Part shown: one piece after another, positions 56,879 through 64,000 of the stretch
Layout: the number at the start of each line of letters is the position of its first letter
Position numbering within the stretch: the stretch's first letter is position 1
NCBI RefSeq assembly: GCF_003966735.1
Contig: NZ_AP017378.1
Location: 2,934,905-2,998,904 of the forward strand
Source of the DNA: Desulfovibrio ferrophilus
GTDB lineage: Bacteria; Desulfobacterota; Desulfovibrionia; Desulfovibrionales; Desulfovibrionaceae
Direction of reading: 5' to 3'
DNA length: 64,000 nt
Position numbers and translations under genes: made by a program
Notes under the pieces: model-generated
Databases searched by the model: none
What the model saw: the letters and a program-made list of their open reading frames with translations, nothing else
What the model was told of the DNA's origin: nothing

Positions 56879-58693
56879 CTATGCTGCGTGAGTTGCCATG
56901 CGCAAATGGTAGGCGCGGAACACGGAGACCTCGTCCTTGCCCATGTAGCGGGCCAGGGTTTTCTCCGAGGTCTTGGTCAGATCGACCACGATCAGCCCGT
57001 CGATGGCATCGCCGAAGTCGCGGTCCAGATTAAAGGTAAGCACCTGTCCGCCCAGCTTCAGGTACTGCCTGAGCAGGACGGGCACACCCTTGCCGTCGGA
57101 TTCGATGTCCGCCACGGCGGTCCCCAGATCCTCGATATCCGGGCAGATGGCGGCGATGCTGCCCGGTTTGAAGCCGCCGGGAACCCGAGCCTTGATCTTG
57201 GGCGGGGTCAGGGGACGCACCGTCTTGAGCAGGGCTTTGGTGCCTTCTTGATGGCCCTTCAGGAAGTGCATCATCAGGTGTCTGGACAGGGGGTTGTAGT
57301 CATTGGAGATGGAGACCGGCCCAAAGATGGTCTTGTAGCGTTTGTGGCGGTAGACGAAGCGGGCAATTCCCTTCCAGAGCAGGAGCAGAGGATTGTAGCT
57401 CTTGCGGTATTCCTTGCTGATGAAGGCCCGGCCCATTTCCAGGCAGGGGCCAAGGGCGTCCAGAAATTTGTGATCGTACTTGAACAGGGTGGAGGTGTAG
57501 AGGCCCTTGATGCCGGAGCTGTCCACAATGGAATCCACGCAGCCCACACGATAGGCGCCCACGATGCGGCGATCCTTTTTGTGCCAGAGCACAAGGTGGT
57601 GGTAGTCGTCATCAAAGCGGTCCAGATCGCGCGCCAGGCCCGTGCCCTCGCCCACATCGCGGAAGTTGAGTTCGCGTAGGCGTCCGATCTCTGGCAGTAC
57701 GGCGGGCAGTGCCCGGCCCTGGGCGCAGATGATCATCTGGTCGCCCTGCTCCAACAGCACGTTCTGGGCGGGCTGGGATTCGATCTCAGCAGCCAGCAAT
57801 GCCGGCCCGCAGGATTGAGCCACGGGCTGAGTGCCTTCCAGGTTGGTCGGCGGCGTCAGTCCCGTTGCCTGCTCGCGTTTGTGCTTGAGCAGATAGGTGC
57901 GCAGTCGCAGATAGTCCGTCAGCTTTTCGTCATTCTCGAAGTGTTGGATCTTCTGGGCCGGGATCATGCGCCCCACGTCCAGACACACCGTGCGTCGCTG
58001 TTTGTTCAGCATCTCACGGGGCAGCATCATGGTTCGTAGGCGCGGATGGATCATGCCCAGCAGATGAAACAGTGGCCCGTTGTGGCCGTCGAAGTGCACG
58101 GGGACCACCGGAGCCTTGGTGATGCGGATGATGCGTCCGATGGAGGGGCTCCATTGGGGGTCGGTCACCGTACGTTTGCGTAGTTGCAGGGAGCTGACCT
58201 CCCCGGCAGGGAACACGGCCAGCAGCCCGCCGCCGCGTGCCCAACGGATGGCTTCCTTGAGTGGGCCGATGTTGCGCTTGGATGACTTCCTGCTGCCAAA
58301 GGGGTCCACGGAAATGAGATGCTCGCGCATCTCTGGAATCATGGACAAGACATGGTTGGCCATGACTTTTACATCCGGGCGCACGCGGCGCAGGGTCTGG
58401 AGCAGGATCACGCCTTCGATGGCACCAAAGGGGTGGTTGGCTACCACCACCGCCGGTCCCGTGGCGGGGATATTGGACAGGTCGGTCTCGGGCACGTCCA
58501 CCTGGATGGAGAGCAGGTTCAGGACATCTGCCAGGAAATCGGAGTTTTTGCGTCCGCTGATTTCGGAGTAGAGGCTTTTCAGGGTGGGCAGGCAAAGGAG
58601 TTTTTCCAGCGGTGGCTGGACCATGGCCCGAAGCGGCCTGTTCAGGGGCAGATTCAGGTCAAAGGGACTCTCGAGAACGTGTGCCTGCGGCAT
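56879..58693 (-). CDS. Bifunctional acyltransferase, PlsC-like plus OlsB-like (OlsF type)
   Basis: The 604-residue product has an N-terminal lysophospholipid-acyltransferase domain (ANHPFGAIEG; AVFPAGEVSSL). The C-terminal half is GNAT/hemolysin-like (FRDVGEGTGLARDLDRFD; GAYRVGC; EMGRAFISKEYRKSYNPLLLLWKGI), as in OlsB. The same two-domain build is known for OlsF, which makes ornithine lipids. ATG 58693 follows GGGAGGT; an upstream ATG at 58747 lacks a site. It lies beside the PHP-glycosyltransferase, which could glycosylate a lipid. The product is not proven. Confidence 0.85.
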   Translation of the reverse strand: MPQAHVLESPFDLNLPLNRPLRAMVQPPLEKLLCLPTLKSLYSEISGRKNSDFLADVLNLLSIQVDVPETDLSNIPATGPAVVVANHPFGAIEGVILLQTLRRVRPDVKVMANHVLSMIPEMREHLISVDPFGSRKSSKRNIGPLKEAIRWARGGGLLAVFPAGEVSSLQLRKRTVTDPQWSPSIGRIIRITKAPVVPVHFDGHNGPLFHLLGMIHPRLRTMMLPREMLNKQRRTVCLDVGRMIPAQKIQHFENDEKLTDYLRLRTYLLKHKREQATGLTPPTNLEGTQPVAQSCGPALLAAEIESQPAQNVLLEQGDQMIICAQGRALPAVLPEIGRLRELNFRDVGEGTGLARDLDRFDDDYHHLVLWHKKDRRIVGAYRVGCVDSIVDSSGIKGLYTSTLFKYDHKFLDALGPCLEMGRAFISKEYRKSYNPLLLLWKGIARFVYRHKRYKTIFGPVSISNDYNPLSRHLMMHFLKGHQEGTKALLKTVRPLTPPKIKARVPGGFKPGSIAAICPDIEDLGTAVADIESDGKGVPVLLRQYLKLGGQVLTFNLDRDFGDAIDGLIVVDLTKTSEKTLARYMGKDEVSVFRAYHLRMATHAA

Positions 58694-59019
58694 GGAGACC
58701 TCCCGGTCTGGGCGTTGCACTCCCGCTGGCGAGGAATTCGTCGGCATGGCGGAGTGAAGTGAGTTGAGATTGAGTAGCAGCAGGGTGTGGCGGGTGAGAG
58801 GAGGGCTGGTGGCGATTGCATGACAACGTGGCCTGGCTGTTTACCTTTGGTGGCCCCGCCTGAAGGCGCTTGCGTGAATGGTTCGGGCTATTCTGTGCAA
58901 AGCGTTCAAAATCGTTGATGGGCAGGCGCAAGTCGTCCGCAAGACCGACGCCTATTTTGACATAGGTGAGGGTTTGCGGACGATACAGCAACGCACCCAT
59001 CGAGGATTTTCAAAGCTCT

Positions 59020-59051
59020 GTTCATCTTCGGTGTGACCAGAGAGGGTGTGT
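59020..59051 (+). repeat. Partial repeat family A copy in the 58694-59067 gap
   Basis: GTGACCAGAGAGGGTGTG matches the 3' end of the copies at 17860 and 17964. The rest of the 374-bp gap shows no gene or clear signal. Confidence 0.5.
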
Positions 59052-59067
59052 GGGGCTGGCTCCCGCA

Positions 59068-61524
59068 TCAGCAGGGAGAGACCTCTCTGTACAGCTCCCA
59101 GAGTTGCAGATACGAGGCTTCGAAAGACCGGCCTTCCATGTAGTTGCGGGCATTGTGGCGCATCTCGCGCACGCGGGCGGGGTTGTCGACCAGTGTTTCC
59201 ATGGCTCGTTCGAAGTGGCGCTCGTCGCCGTCGGGTACGATCAGTCCCGTCTGTCCGGGGATCAGATTTTCCTGGGGGCCGCCCTGGTCCGTGACAATGA
59301 CCGGCAGGCCCGAGGCCTGAGCCTCCAGCACCACGTTGCCGAAGGTGTCTGTGGTGGAGGGGAAGACAAAGATACTGGCCGAGGCATAGGCTGCTGCCAG
59401 ATCGTCTCCCGTCAACGGGCCGGTGAAGGTCACGGGATAACCGGACAGCTCGTCCTGCATCTGTTCCAGGTACGGGCCGTTGCCCACCACCACCAGCCGG
59501 ACTCCGGTCCGGCGCGCGGCCAGGCGTTTGAAGGCCCCGGTCAGCACATGCAGATTCTTTTCCTGTGAGACGCGCCCCACGTACAGCAGCTTGGTCTCGC
59601 CTTCGTCCAGGCCGTAGCCGGACTTGAAGAACCCGTTGCGCTTTGCGGGATTGAATCGCTCCACGTCCACTCCGCGGGGGTAGAGCCGCACCCGCTTGGC
59701 ATCCACACCCTTTCCTGTCAGTTCGTTGGCCATGGACAGGGACGGAGCATAGACCACATCGGACTGATTGGAGAACCAGACCATGTAGCGCCACATGCCC
59801 TCGGCCATGGAAGCGTCACCGGTCAGAGCACTGGCGTATTGCGGAAAGGCCGTGTGGTAGGTGCTGTGCAGGGGCAGGCCCAGAATCTTGGCGCAGGCCA
59901 GACCTGCCATGCCCACCGGTCCGGGAGTGGCGGCATGGATGTGGGTCACGCCGGTTTCGTAGCACCACTCCAGCATCTTCAGTAGCGGTGGGTAGTGCAG
60001 CACCAGTTCCGGGTACTCGGGAATCTCGAAGGAGCCGATGGGTGCGAAATTGCGCACGCCTTCCGGCTTTTTTCCGGTCTCTGCTTCATCCTCGGGATAG
60101 CAGGTCACGATGGACAGGCCTTTGCCGTTGCTGCGTGCCGCTTCGATCTGCATGCGCAGGGTCATGGCCACGCCGTTCATTTCGCGAAAGGTGTCCGTGA
60201 AATGCGCCAGACGCATGGGACGGCGCGAGGTTTTTCTGCCCTTGCGCTGGAACATCCGGTCCAGGCAATGGCGCGAAAAGGTACGATCCTGAGCATAGAG
60301 GTTGTAGGCCACCATGTAGGGCGCGAGCATGATGTAGGACGACCCGGCCGAGCCAATGGCCTTGAACAGGTCGAAGACGTCCGCTCCGCCCAGGCTTTCC
60401 AGGATGGTGTCCGCAAAGTGTTTCAGGACCTTTTCAGAGGCCCGGTCCACGAAGGTGAACCAGTCGCGTTCGGCCTTCCAGGGTTCGTCGTTGCGCCCGG
60501 AGAGCCCTTTGATCATGGTCTTGTCGTCCCAGACGATGGACAGGGCCTCCTTTTGCAGGATGCTTTTGAGTGCCGTGGGCTGGGAGCGGCGCACCGAAGC
60601 TGCACGCAGACTGGTGACCATGTCATGAAAGCGGGCCTTCAACCGGTTACCCCGCTCGGGCTCGCGCAAGGTCAGCGCCCGGTCCATGAACCGCAGTAGC
60701 AGGTCCTTACTGACCATGGGGGCCAGCCCCAGCTTGTCGGCGTAGAATTGGTAGGCGATGGAGTAGAGATTATGGGCCATGGTGGCCGGTGTTGCGGGCA
60801 CCTGCACGGGTTGTGAATGACCCTCGCGGAGACCATTCAAAAAGCTGCGGATGCCCGTGGCATCTGCGACGCTGGTGTGACTGCGGGCAATGTTCAGGGA
60901 CGAATGATCGTCGGACCCGCTGACCAGACTCTTTTTCCAGGGGGTTGCCAGAGGTGACAGGAAGCCGTGGCGCTCGGCCAGTTCCAGAGTGTCGGCCTCG
61001 GTCAGTTGCTCCACGATGAGCCGGATGGCCTCGTTGGGCGAATGGTCGCGGGAGCCGTTGAGTTCCAGCACCTCGAATAGCAACAGCAGCTTTTCGAAAT
61101 GACCGGGGGTGAGCGTGCTGTTCATGTCGAACATGGGGTGCGCCACGGCGTGTACGATATTCTGGCTGCGCAGGTACTGGGCCAGATCAAAGATGTTCTC
61201 GCGGGCCTTGCTGATGTCCGTGTGCTGGGCCTCGGTAATGTCCCAGGCCAGAACATGCACCTTGCATTGGTCCTCGGGGAAGTAGGTAGTGATTTCTTCG
61301 CTGACAAAGGTTCCGGGCAGATGCGCAATTTCCAGACTGCCCTCGAGGACGTTGTGGTCGGTGATGGTCACCAGATCCATGCCTCTGCGACGCGCGATGT
61401 CATAGATGCTTTTGGGGTCAGTGTAGGATTCGGCACAGCCGATCTTCTGGAGAATCCATTCCGAGGGGCGACGGGAATACCGGGAATGAACGTGCAGGTC
61501 GCAACACAGCGCAGGATGCTTCAT
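59068..61524 (-). CDS. PHP phosphoesterase fused to GT4 glycosyltransferase
   Basis: The 818-residue product has a PHP domain (about 1-280: CDLHVHSRYSRRP, TITDHNVLEG, AVAHPMFD, SGSDDHSSLNIA). A helical middle follows (about 280-410), then a GT4 domain (about 420-818: ETGVTHIHAATPGPVG, LYPRGVDVERFNP, LYVGRVSQEKNL, FPSTTDTFGNVVLEAQASG). It probably transfers a sugar to a lipid or glycan, with the PHP part removing a phosphate. GGAGGA precedes ATG 61524. It faces the same way as the acyltransferase gene 374 bp downstream. Confidence 0.9.
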   Translation of the reverse strand: MKHPALCCDLHVHSRYSRRPSEWILQKIGCAESYTDPKSIYDIARRRGMDLVTITDHNVLEGSLEIAHLPGTFVSEEITTYFPEDQCKVHVLAWDITEAQHTDISKARENIFDLAQYLRSQNIVHAVAHPMFDMNSTLTPGHFEKLLLLFEVLELNGSRDHSPNEAIRLIVEQLTEADTLELAERHGFLSPLATPWKKSLVSGSDDHSSLNIARSHTSVADATGIRSFLNGLREGHSQPVQVPATPATMAHNLYSIAYQFYADKLGLAPMVSKDLLLRFMDRALTLREPERGNRLKARFHDMVTSLRAASVRRSQPTALKSILQKEALSIVWDDKTMIKGLSGRNDEPWKAERDWFTFVDRASEKVLKHFADTILESLGGADVFDLFKAIGSAGSSYIMLAPYMVAYNLYAQDRTFSRHCLDRMFQRKGRKTSRRPMRLAHFTDTFREMNGVAMTLRMQIEAARSNGKGLSIVTCYPEDEAETGKKPEGVRNFAPIGSFEIPEYPELVLHYPPLLKMLEWCYETGVTHIHAATPGPVGMAGLACAKILGLPLHSTYHTAFPQYASALTGDASMAEGMWRYMVWFSNQSDVVYAPSLSMANELTGKGVDAKRVRLYPRGVDVERFNPAKRNGFFKSGYGLDEGETKLLYVGRVSQEKNLHVLTGAFKRLAARRTGVRLVVVGNGPYLEQMQDELSGYPVTFTGPLTGDDLAAAYASASIFVFPSTTDTFGNVVLEAQASGLPVIVTDQGGPQENLIPGQTGLIVPDGDERHFERAMETLVDNPARVREMRHNARNYMEGRSFEASYLQLWELYREVSPC

Positions 61525-61802
61525 CTGATTTCCTCCGAAAAGGGGACCGCCGGAGTGATGGCCTCTGACTGGGGTGCGGGCCATCGCATGGATGGGCGGG
61601 GTACTGCTACGCTGCCTATCCCGGCTCTGTTGCCAATGGGTGACGAACCCGTGCCGGAAGGCGACGTTCGGGTGGTTTTTTCGCTACGCGCTGCCTGGGT
61701 CACCGATTCGGCCCTCTGGCGCGGCGTCTTGTGCCGTGGTATGCATTGGCGCATTCCCTTGCTGGCCACAGGGGCCGGAGACCATTGAGAAAGGATGAAT
61801 CC

Positions 61803-63098
61803 ATGAGAAGTACTCGCATTCCCGCCTCCATCAGGGAAAAGTGGCAGCGTTGGACCGATCTGCTGGCGTCGATCACAAAGGCATCTGCCGTGCGCGTTGC
61901 ACTGGCGGACGGGGATGAGCTGTTGCTGGTGGCAGCCAGCGGCGAGAATCAGCCCTACAAGACCGGGGAGCGCCTCGCCCTGTCTGATTCGGGGGGCTAC
62001 TGCGAATCCGTCCTCCGCTCGGCAGATCGCCTGAGTGTGCACGACCCCGAGGGGGATCTGACCTGGCATATGCTGAGTCCGAACTGGAAGCGCAATCCGG
62101 ATATGGAGCGCGGCATGGTTGCCTATCTCGGTTTGCCCATTGTCCAGCCCGATGGAAGCGCCTGCGGGACTGTCAGCCTGCTGGGCCGTGAGCGTACCTC
62201 CTTCGGAGCACAGGCCGAGGCCCTGTTGGCCGAGTTCCGTACCGTGGCCGAACAGGATTTGAAGATGCTGAGTTCCGAGGCCATGTGCCACGCTTTCAGC
62301 CAGGGCACCTCCGAGGGGGTGCTGCTGGTGGACGAACGGCCCGCAGTGCGCGAATGCAACCAGCGCTTCTTGGACCTCTGGCAGTTGGGCGGCGGTGAGA
62401 TTGATCCTGATCATTTCACGGGTACGATCCGCACCATGGCGGCCAAGACCACCGATCCCGAAGTCGTGGAACAGCATTTTCGCAGTCAGCTTTCCAGTGC
62501 GGACGAAGGCGGTCTGAGTATCGAACTCTGCGATGGTCGCACCCTGCGTGCCCGGTCGCGGCCCGCACGTGACGAATCCGGCAACGTCTGGGGGCGGGTC
62601 TGGCTGTTCAGTGACGAGACCATGGACAAGGGCCTTGATGCTCTGACCACGGTGGATGCGGCCACCGGACTGACCACGCGTACTCATTTCCTGAATGTCG
62701 GCCATCAGGAAGTCAGCCGGGCCAAGCGGTATGGCAAGGAGCTGTCCCTGATTCTGATGCGTCTGGATGGATTTTCAAGGGCCGTGCAGGATCATGGTCG
62801 CGAGGCTGGCGATGTGCTCCTGGCCAAGATCGCCGAGTCCGGCCAGCAGGTGGTGCGCAACCTCGATATCTTCGGGCGGTTGGAAAACGAACTGCTCGGA
62901 GTGCTGCTGCCCGAGACCGGTCAGGAAGGCGCTTCGGCCATGGCCCAGCGCCTGCAAGCAGTGGTCAACGATGGCGAGCATCTTGCCGGGGCAGAGCCCG
63001 TGCACATCAAGGTGCAGGTGGGCATTGCCACCTTCAGTCGCGAGATGTCGACGTTTGAGTCGTTGCTGAGTCTGGCTGAGACAGCCACGACCTTGTAG
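61803..63098 (+). CDS. GAF-PAS protein with degenerate GGDEF domain
   Basis: The 431-residue product has a GAF-like N-terminus (about 15-155), a PAS-like middle (about 160-270) and a GGDEF fold. At the catalytic loop the sequence reads GRLENELL (359-366) instead of GR(L/Y)GGDEF, so it should not make cyclic di-GMP. AAGGA lies eight bases before ATG 61803. It has no membrane segment. It may bind a ligand or nucleotide or regulate a partner. Confidence 0.85.
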   Translation: MRSTRIPASIREKWQRWTDLLASITKASAVRVALADGDELLLVAASGENQPYKTGERLALSDSGGYCESVLRSADRLSVHDPEGDLTWHMLSPNWKRNPDMERGMVAYLGLPIVQPDGSACGTVSLLGRERTSFGAQAEALLAEFRTVAEQDLKMLSSEAMCHAFSQGTSEGVLLVDERPAVRECNQRFLDLWQLGGGEIDPDHFTGTIRTMAAKTTDPEVVEQHFRSQLSSADEGGLSIELCDGRTLRARSRPARDESGNVWGRVWLFSDETMDKGLDALTTVDAATGLTTRTHFLNVGHQEVSRAKRYGKELSLILMRLDGFSRAVQDHGREAGDVLLAKIAESGQQVVRNLDIFGRLENELLGVLLPETGQEGASAMAQRLQAVVNDGEHLAGAEPVHIKVQVGIATFSREMSTFESLLSLAETATTL

Positions 63099-63099
63099 G

Positions 63100-63176
63100 G
63101 GGAGGGCGTTGAAAATTAAGTGAATTGTTAGCGATACTTTGAGCTTTACAAGTCACTTGTTTTTGACCGCCCCGTA
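63100..63176. repeat. Family B repeat in the 63099-63479 gap
   Basis: GGGCGTTGAAAATTAAGTG and CACTTGTTTTTGACCGCCCC form imperfect inverted ends like those at 39775. The remaining 300 bp up to the protease gene hold no convincing gene; a 71-codon frame at 63281 runs into the protease start and lacks motifs. Confidence 0.65.
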
Positions 63177-63479
63177 TGAGGGCCAACGGCAGCAACAGCC
63201 CGACAAGAGGGGCAGTCCCCCGCAAAGGGAACCAATTCCTCCGAGTGGCAGCCAATGCAGACAGGACAAGCCTGTAAACGGTGTTGCTGAGCGTCCCCAG
63301 AAAAGGAGCGGGTGCGTATGTTCGACAGAATCAGTCAGTGAACGGAGCTGCCTCAATCGTCTCTATGAAGAAGAGCCTGAAGGCGCATGGCCTGTTTTCT
63401 CCGCTTTTTCCAGCCCCGGCAGATGACAAACCCCAACCCAGGCCTTACACTCGGGCCATCCACACAATTGAGGAGTTGT

Positions 63480-64000
63480 ATGCCCAAGCCTAAAGCCCTG
63501 CCCGCGAAGCGTTTGCGTGCCACACTGGCCCCCGAGCGAATCCCCTATGCCGATAGTAACGCCATTTCCGAAAAGACCCGCCTCATTCCGTCGCAACCCC
63601 GGGCCTTGATGGCTCTGGAAACCGGATTGTCCATTGATGATCCGGGGTTCAACGTCTTTGTGGCGGGCGAAGCCAATCTGGGCCGGACCTATCTGGTGAC
63701 CACGTTCCTGGAGCCTCGCGCCGCGCGCATGCCCGTGCCCGATGACCTGCTCTACGTGCATAACTTCATGGACCAGGACAAGCCCCAGTTGCTGTCTGTG
63801 CCCGCAGGTCGGGGCAAGCGTCTCAAAAAGCAGTTGGCCGATGCCCTGGCAGCCATTCGCAAGGAATTGCCCAAGCGCATGGACGAGGACTCCTTCGTCA
63901 AGAAGCGCGACAAGCTGGCACGCAGTTTTGCGGATCGGCGCGAGGATTTGCTGCGTGACATGGAAGCCCTGGCCAGCAAGCAGGGTTTTGAGCTGGATAT
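63480..64000 (+). CDS. Lon-family ATP-dependent protease, LonB/LonC-like (3' end beyond window)
   Basis: The visible 173 residues start MPKPKALPAKRLRATLAPER and show the family lead-in IPYADSNAISEKTRLIPSQPRALMAL, the P-loop GEANLGRTYLV and YVHNFMDQDKPQLLSVPAGRG. The P-loop ends GRT instead of GKT, as is usual in this group. The AAA-core and serine-lysine protease domain are outside the window. GGAG precedes ATG 63480. Confidence 0.85.
   Translation, partial: MPKPKALPAKRLRATLAPERIPYADSNAISEKTRLIPSQPRALMALETGLSIDDPGFNVFVAGEANLGRTYLVTTFLEPRAARMPVPDDLLYVHNFMDQDKPQLLSVPAGRGKRLKKQLADALAAIRKELPKRMDEDSFVKKRDKLARSFADRREDLLRDMEALASKQGFELD

Noticed and set aside
63281-63493. 71-codon frame ending inside the Lon-family start
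   Set aside because: No homology signal, and it conflicts with the better-supported protease start at 63480.

Overview
The window looks like the replication-origin side of a chromosome from a Desulfovibrio-like deltaproteobacterium (order Desulfovibrionales). The evidence is the order dnaA-dnaN-gyrB-gyrA followed by a TPR lipoprotein, a tungsten/molybdenum aldehyde:ferredoxin oxidoreductase, a MoeA fused to a periplasmic-binding-like domain, a Re-citrate-synthase-like HMGL enzyme and a DhnA-type aldolase. No species can be named from sequence alone. Most genes are GC-rich. Two loci (about 8100-9046 and 50913-51671) are clearly AT-richer and look acquired.

Layout. 1-8087 holds the replication operon, with dnaA cut by the left edge. 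8088-13108 holds an AT-rich membrane-protein gene, then a tightly coupled DUF523/DUF1722 - NAD(P)-binding/DUF2867 - class II photolyase operon. 13109-18380 holds rlmB, mltD, a YqaE-like peptide and several repeats. 18381-27686 holds sfsA, an aspartate aminotransferase, a histidine kinase/sigma-54 regulator pair, a transglutaminase-like lipoprotein, an RlmL-like methyltransferase, a YciI protein, a DhnA-family protein without the usual Schiff-base lysine, and an OsmC protein. 28002-34509 holds a giant MrfA-MrfB-type helicase-exonuclease fusion, a second transglutaminase-like lipoprotein, an M48 membrane protease and a Mut7-C protein. 34683-42038 holds AOR, an orphan ProX, moeA and moeA-PBP. 42196-50772 is a long plus-strand series: a tiny basic protein, an FmdB zinc ribbon, purB, pyrE, a lipoprotein, and a likely cell-shape cluster (Csd6-like YkuD/NTF2 protein, membrane coiled-coil protein, Csd4-like carboxypeptidase), then a TIM-barrel protein and a DapF-like epimerase. 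50913-61524 is mostly minus strand: a foreign-looking gene, a cNMP-binding protein, a K+ channel, an HMGL-Cache fusion, an OlsF-like bifunctional acyltransferase and a PHP-glycosyltransferase fusion. A GAF/degenerate-GGDEF protein and the start of a Lon-family protease end the window.

Intergenic DNA is unusually structured. One family of about 69-bp elements begins GGCCGCCT-n-GCGGATG, ends CCAGAGGAGGT, and is often paired with an inverted CCTCTGG arm. A second REP-like family is bounded by GGCGCTGAAAA and TTTTGAGCGCCC. Together they occupy most gaps longer than 300 bp. There are also a perfect 18-bp-arm hairpin, duplicated terminators, and two operator-like palindromes in divergent promoter regions. 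No tRNA, rRNA, CRISPR array, insertion sequence or prophage was seen.

The most interesting points are the MrfA-MrfB fusion with a well-placed internal ribosome binding site and ATG exactly before the exonuclease domain, the Csd6/Csd4 curvature-type cluster, the paired Cys-His-Glu transglutaminase-like lipoproteins, the lysine-less DhnA homologue, and the HMGL-Cache fusion. All functions are inferred from motifs and remembered family features; no database search was run.
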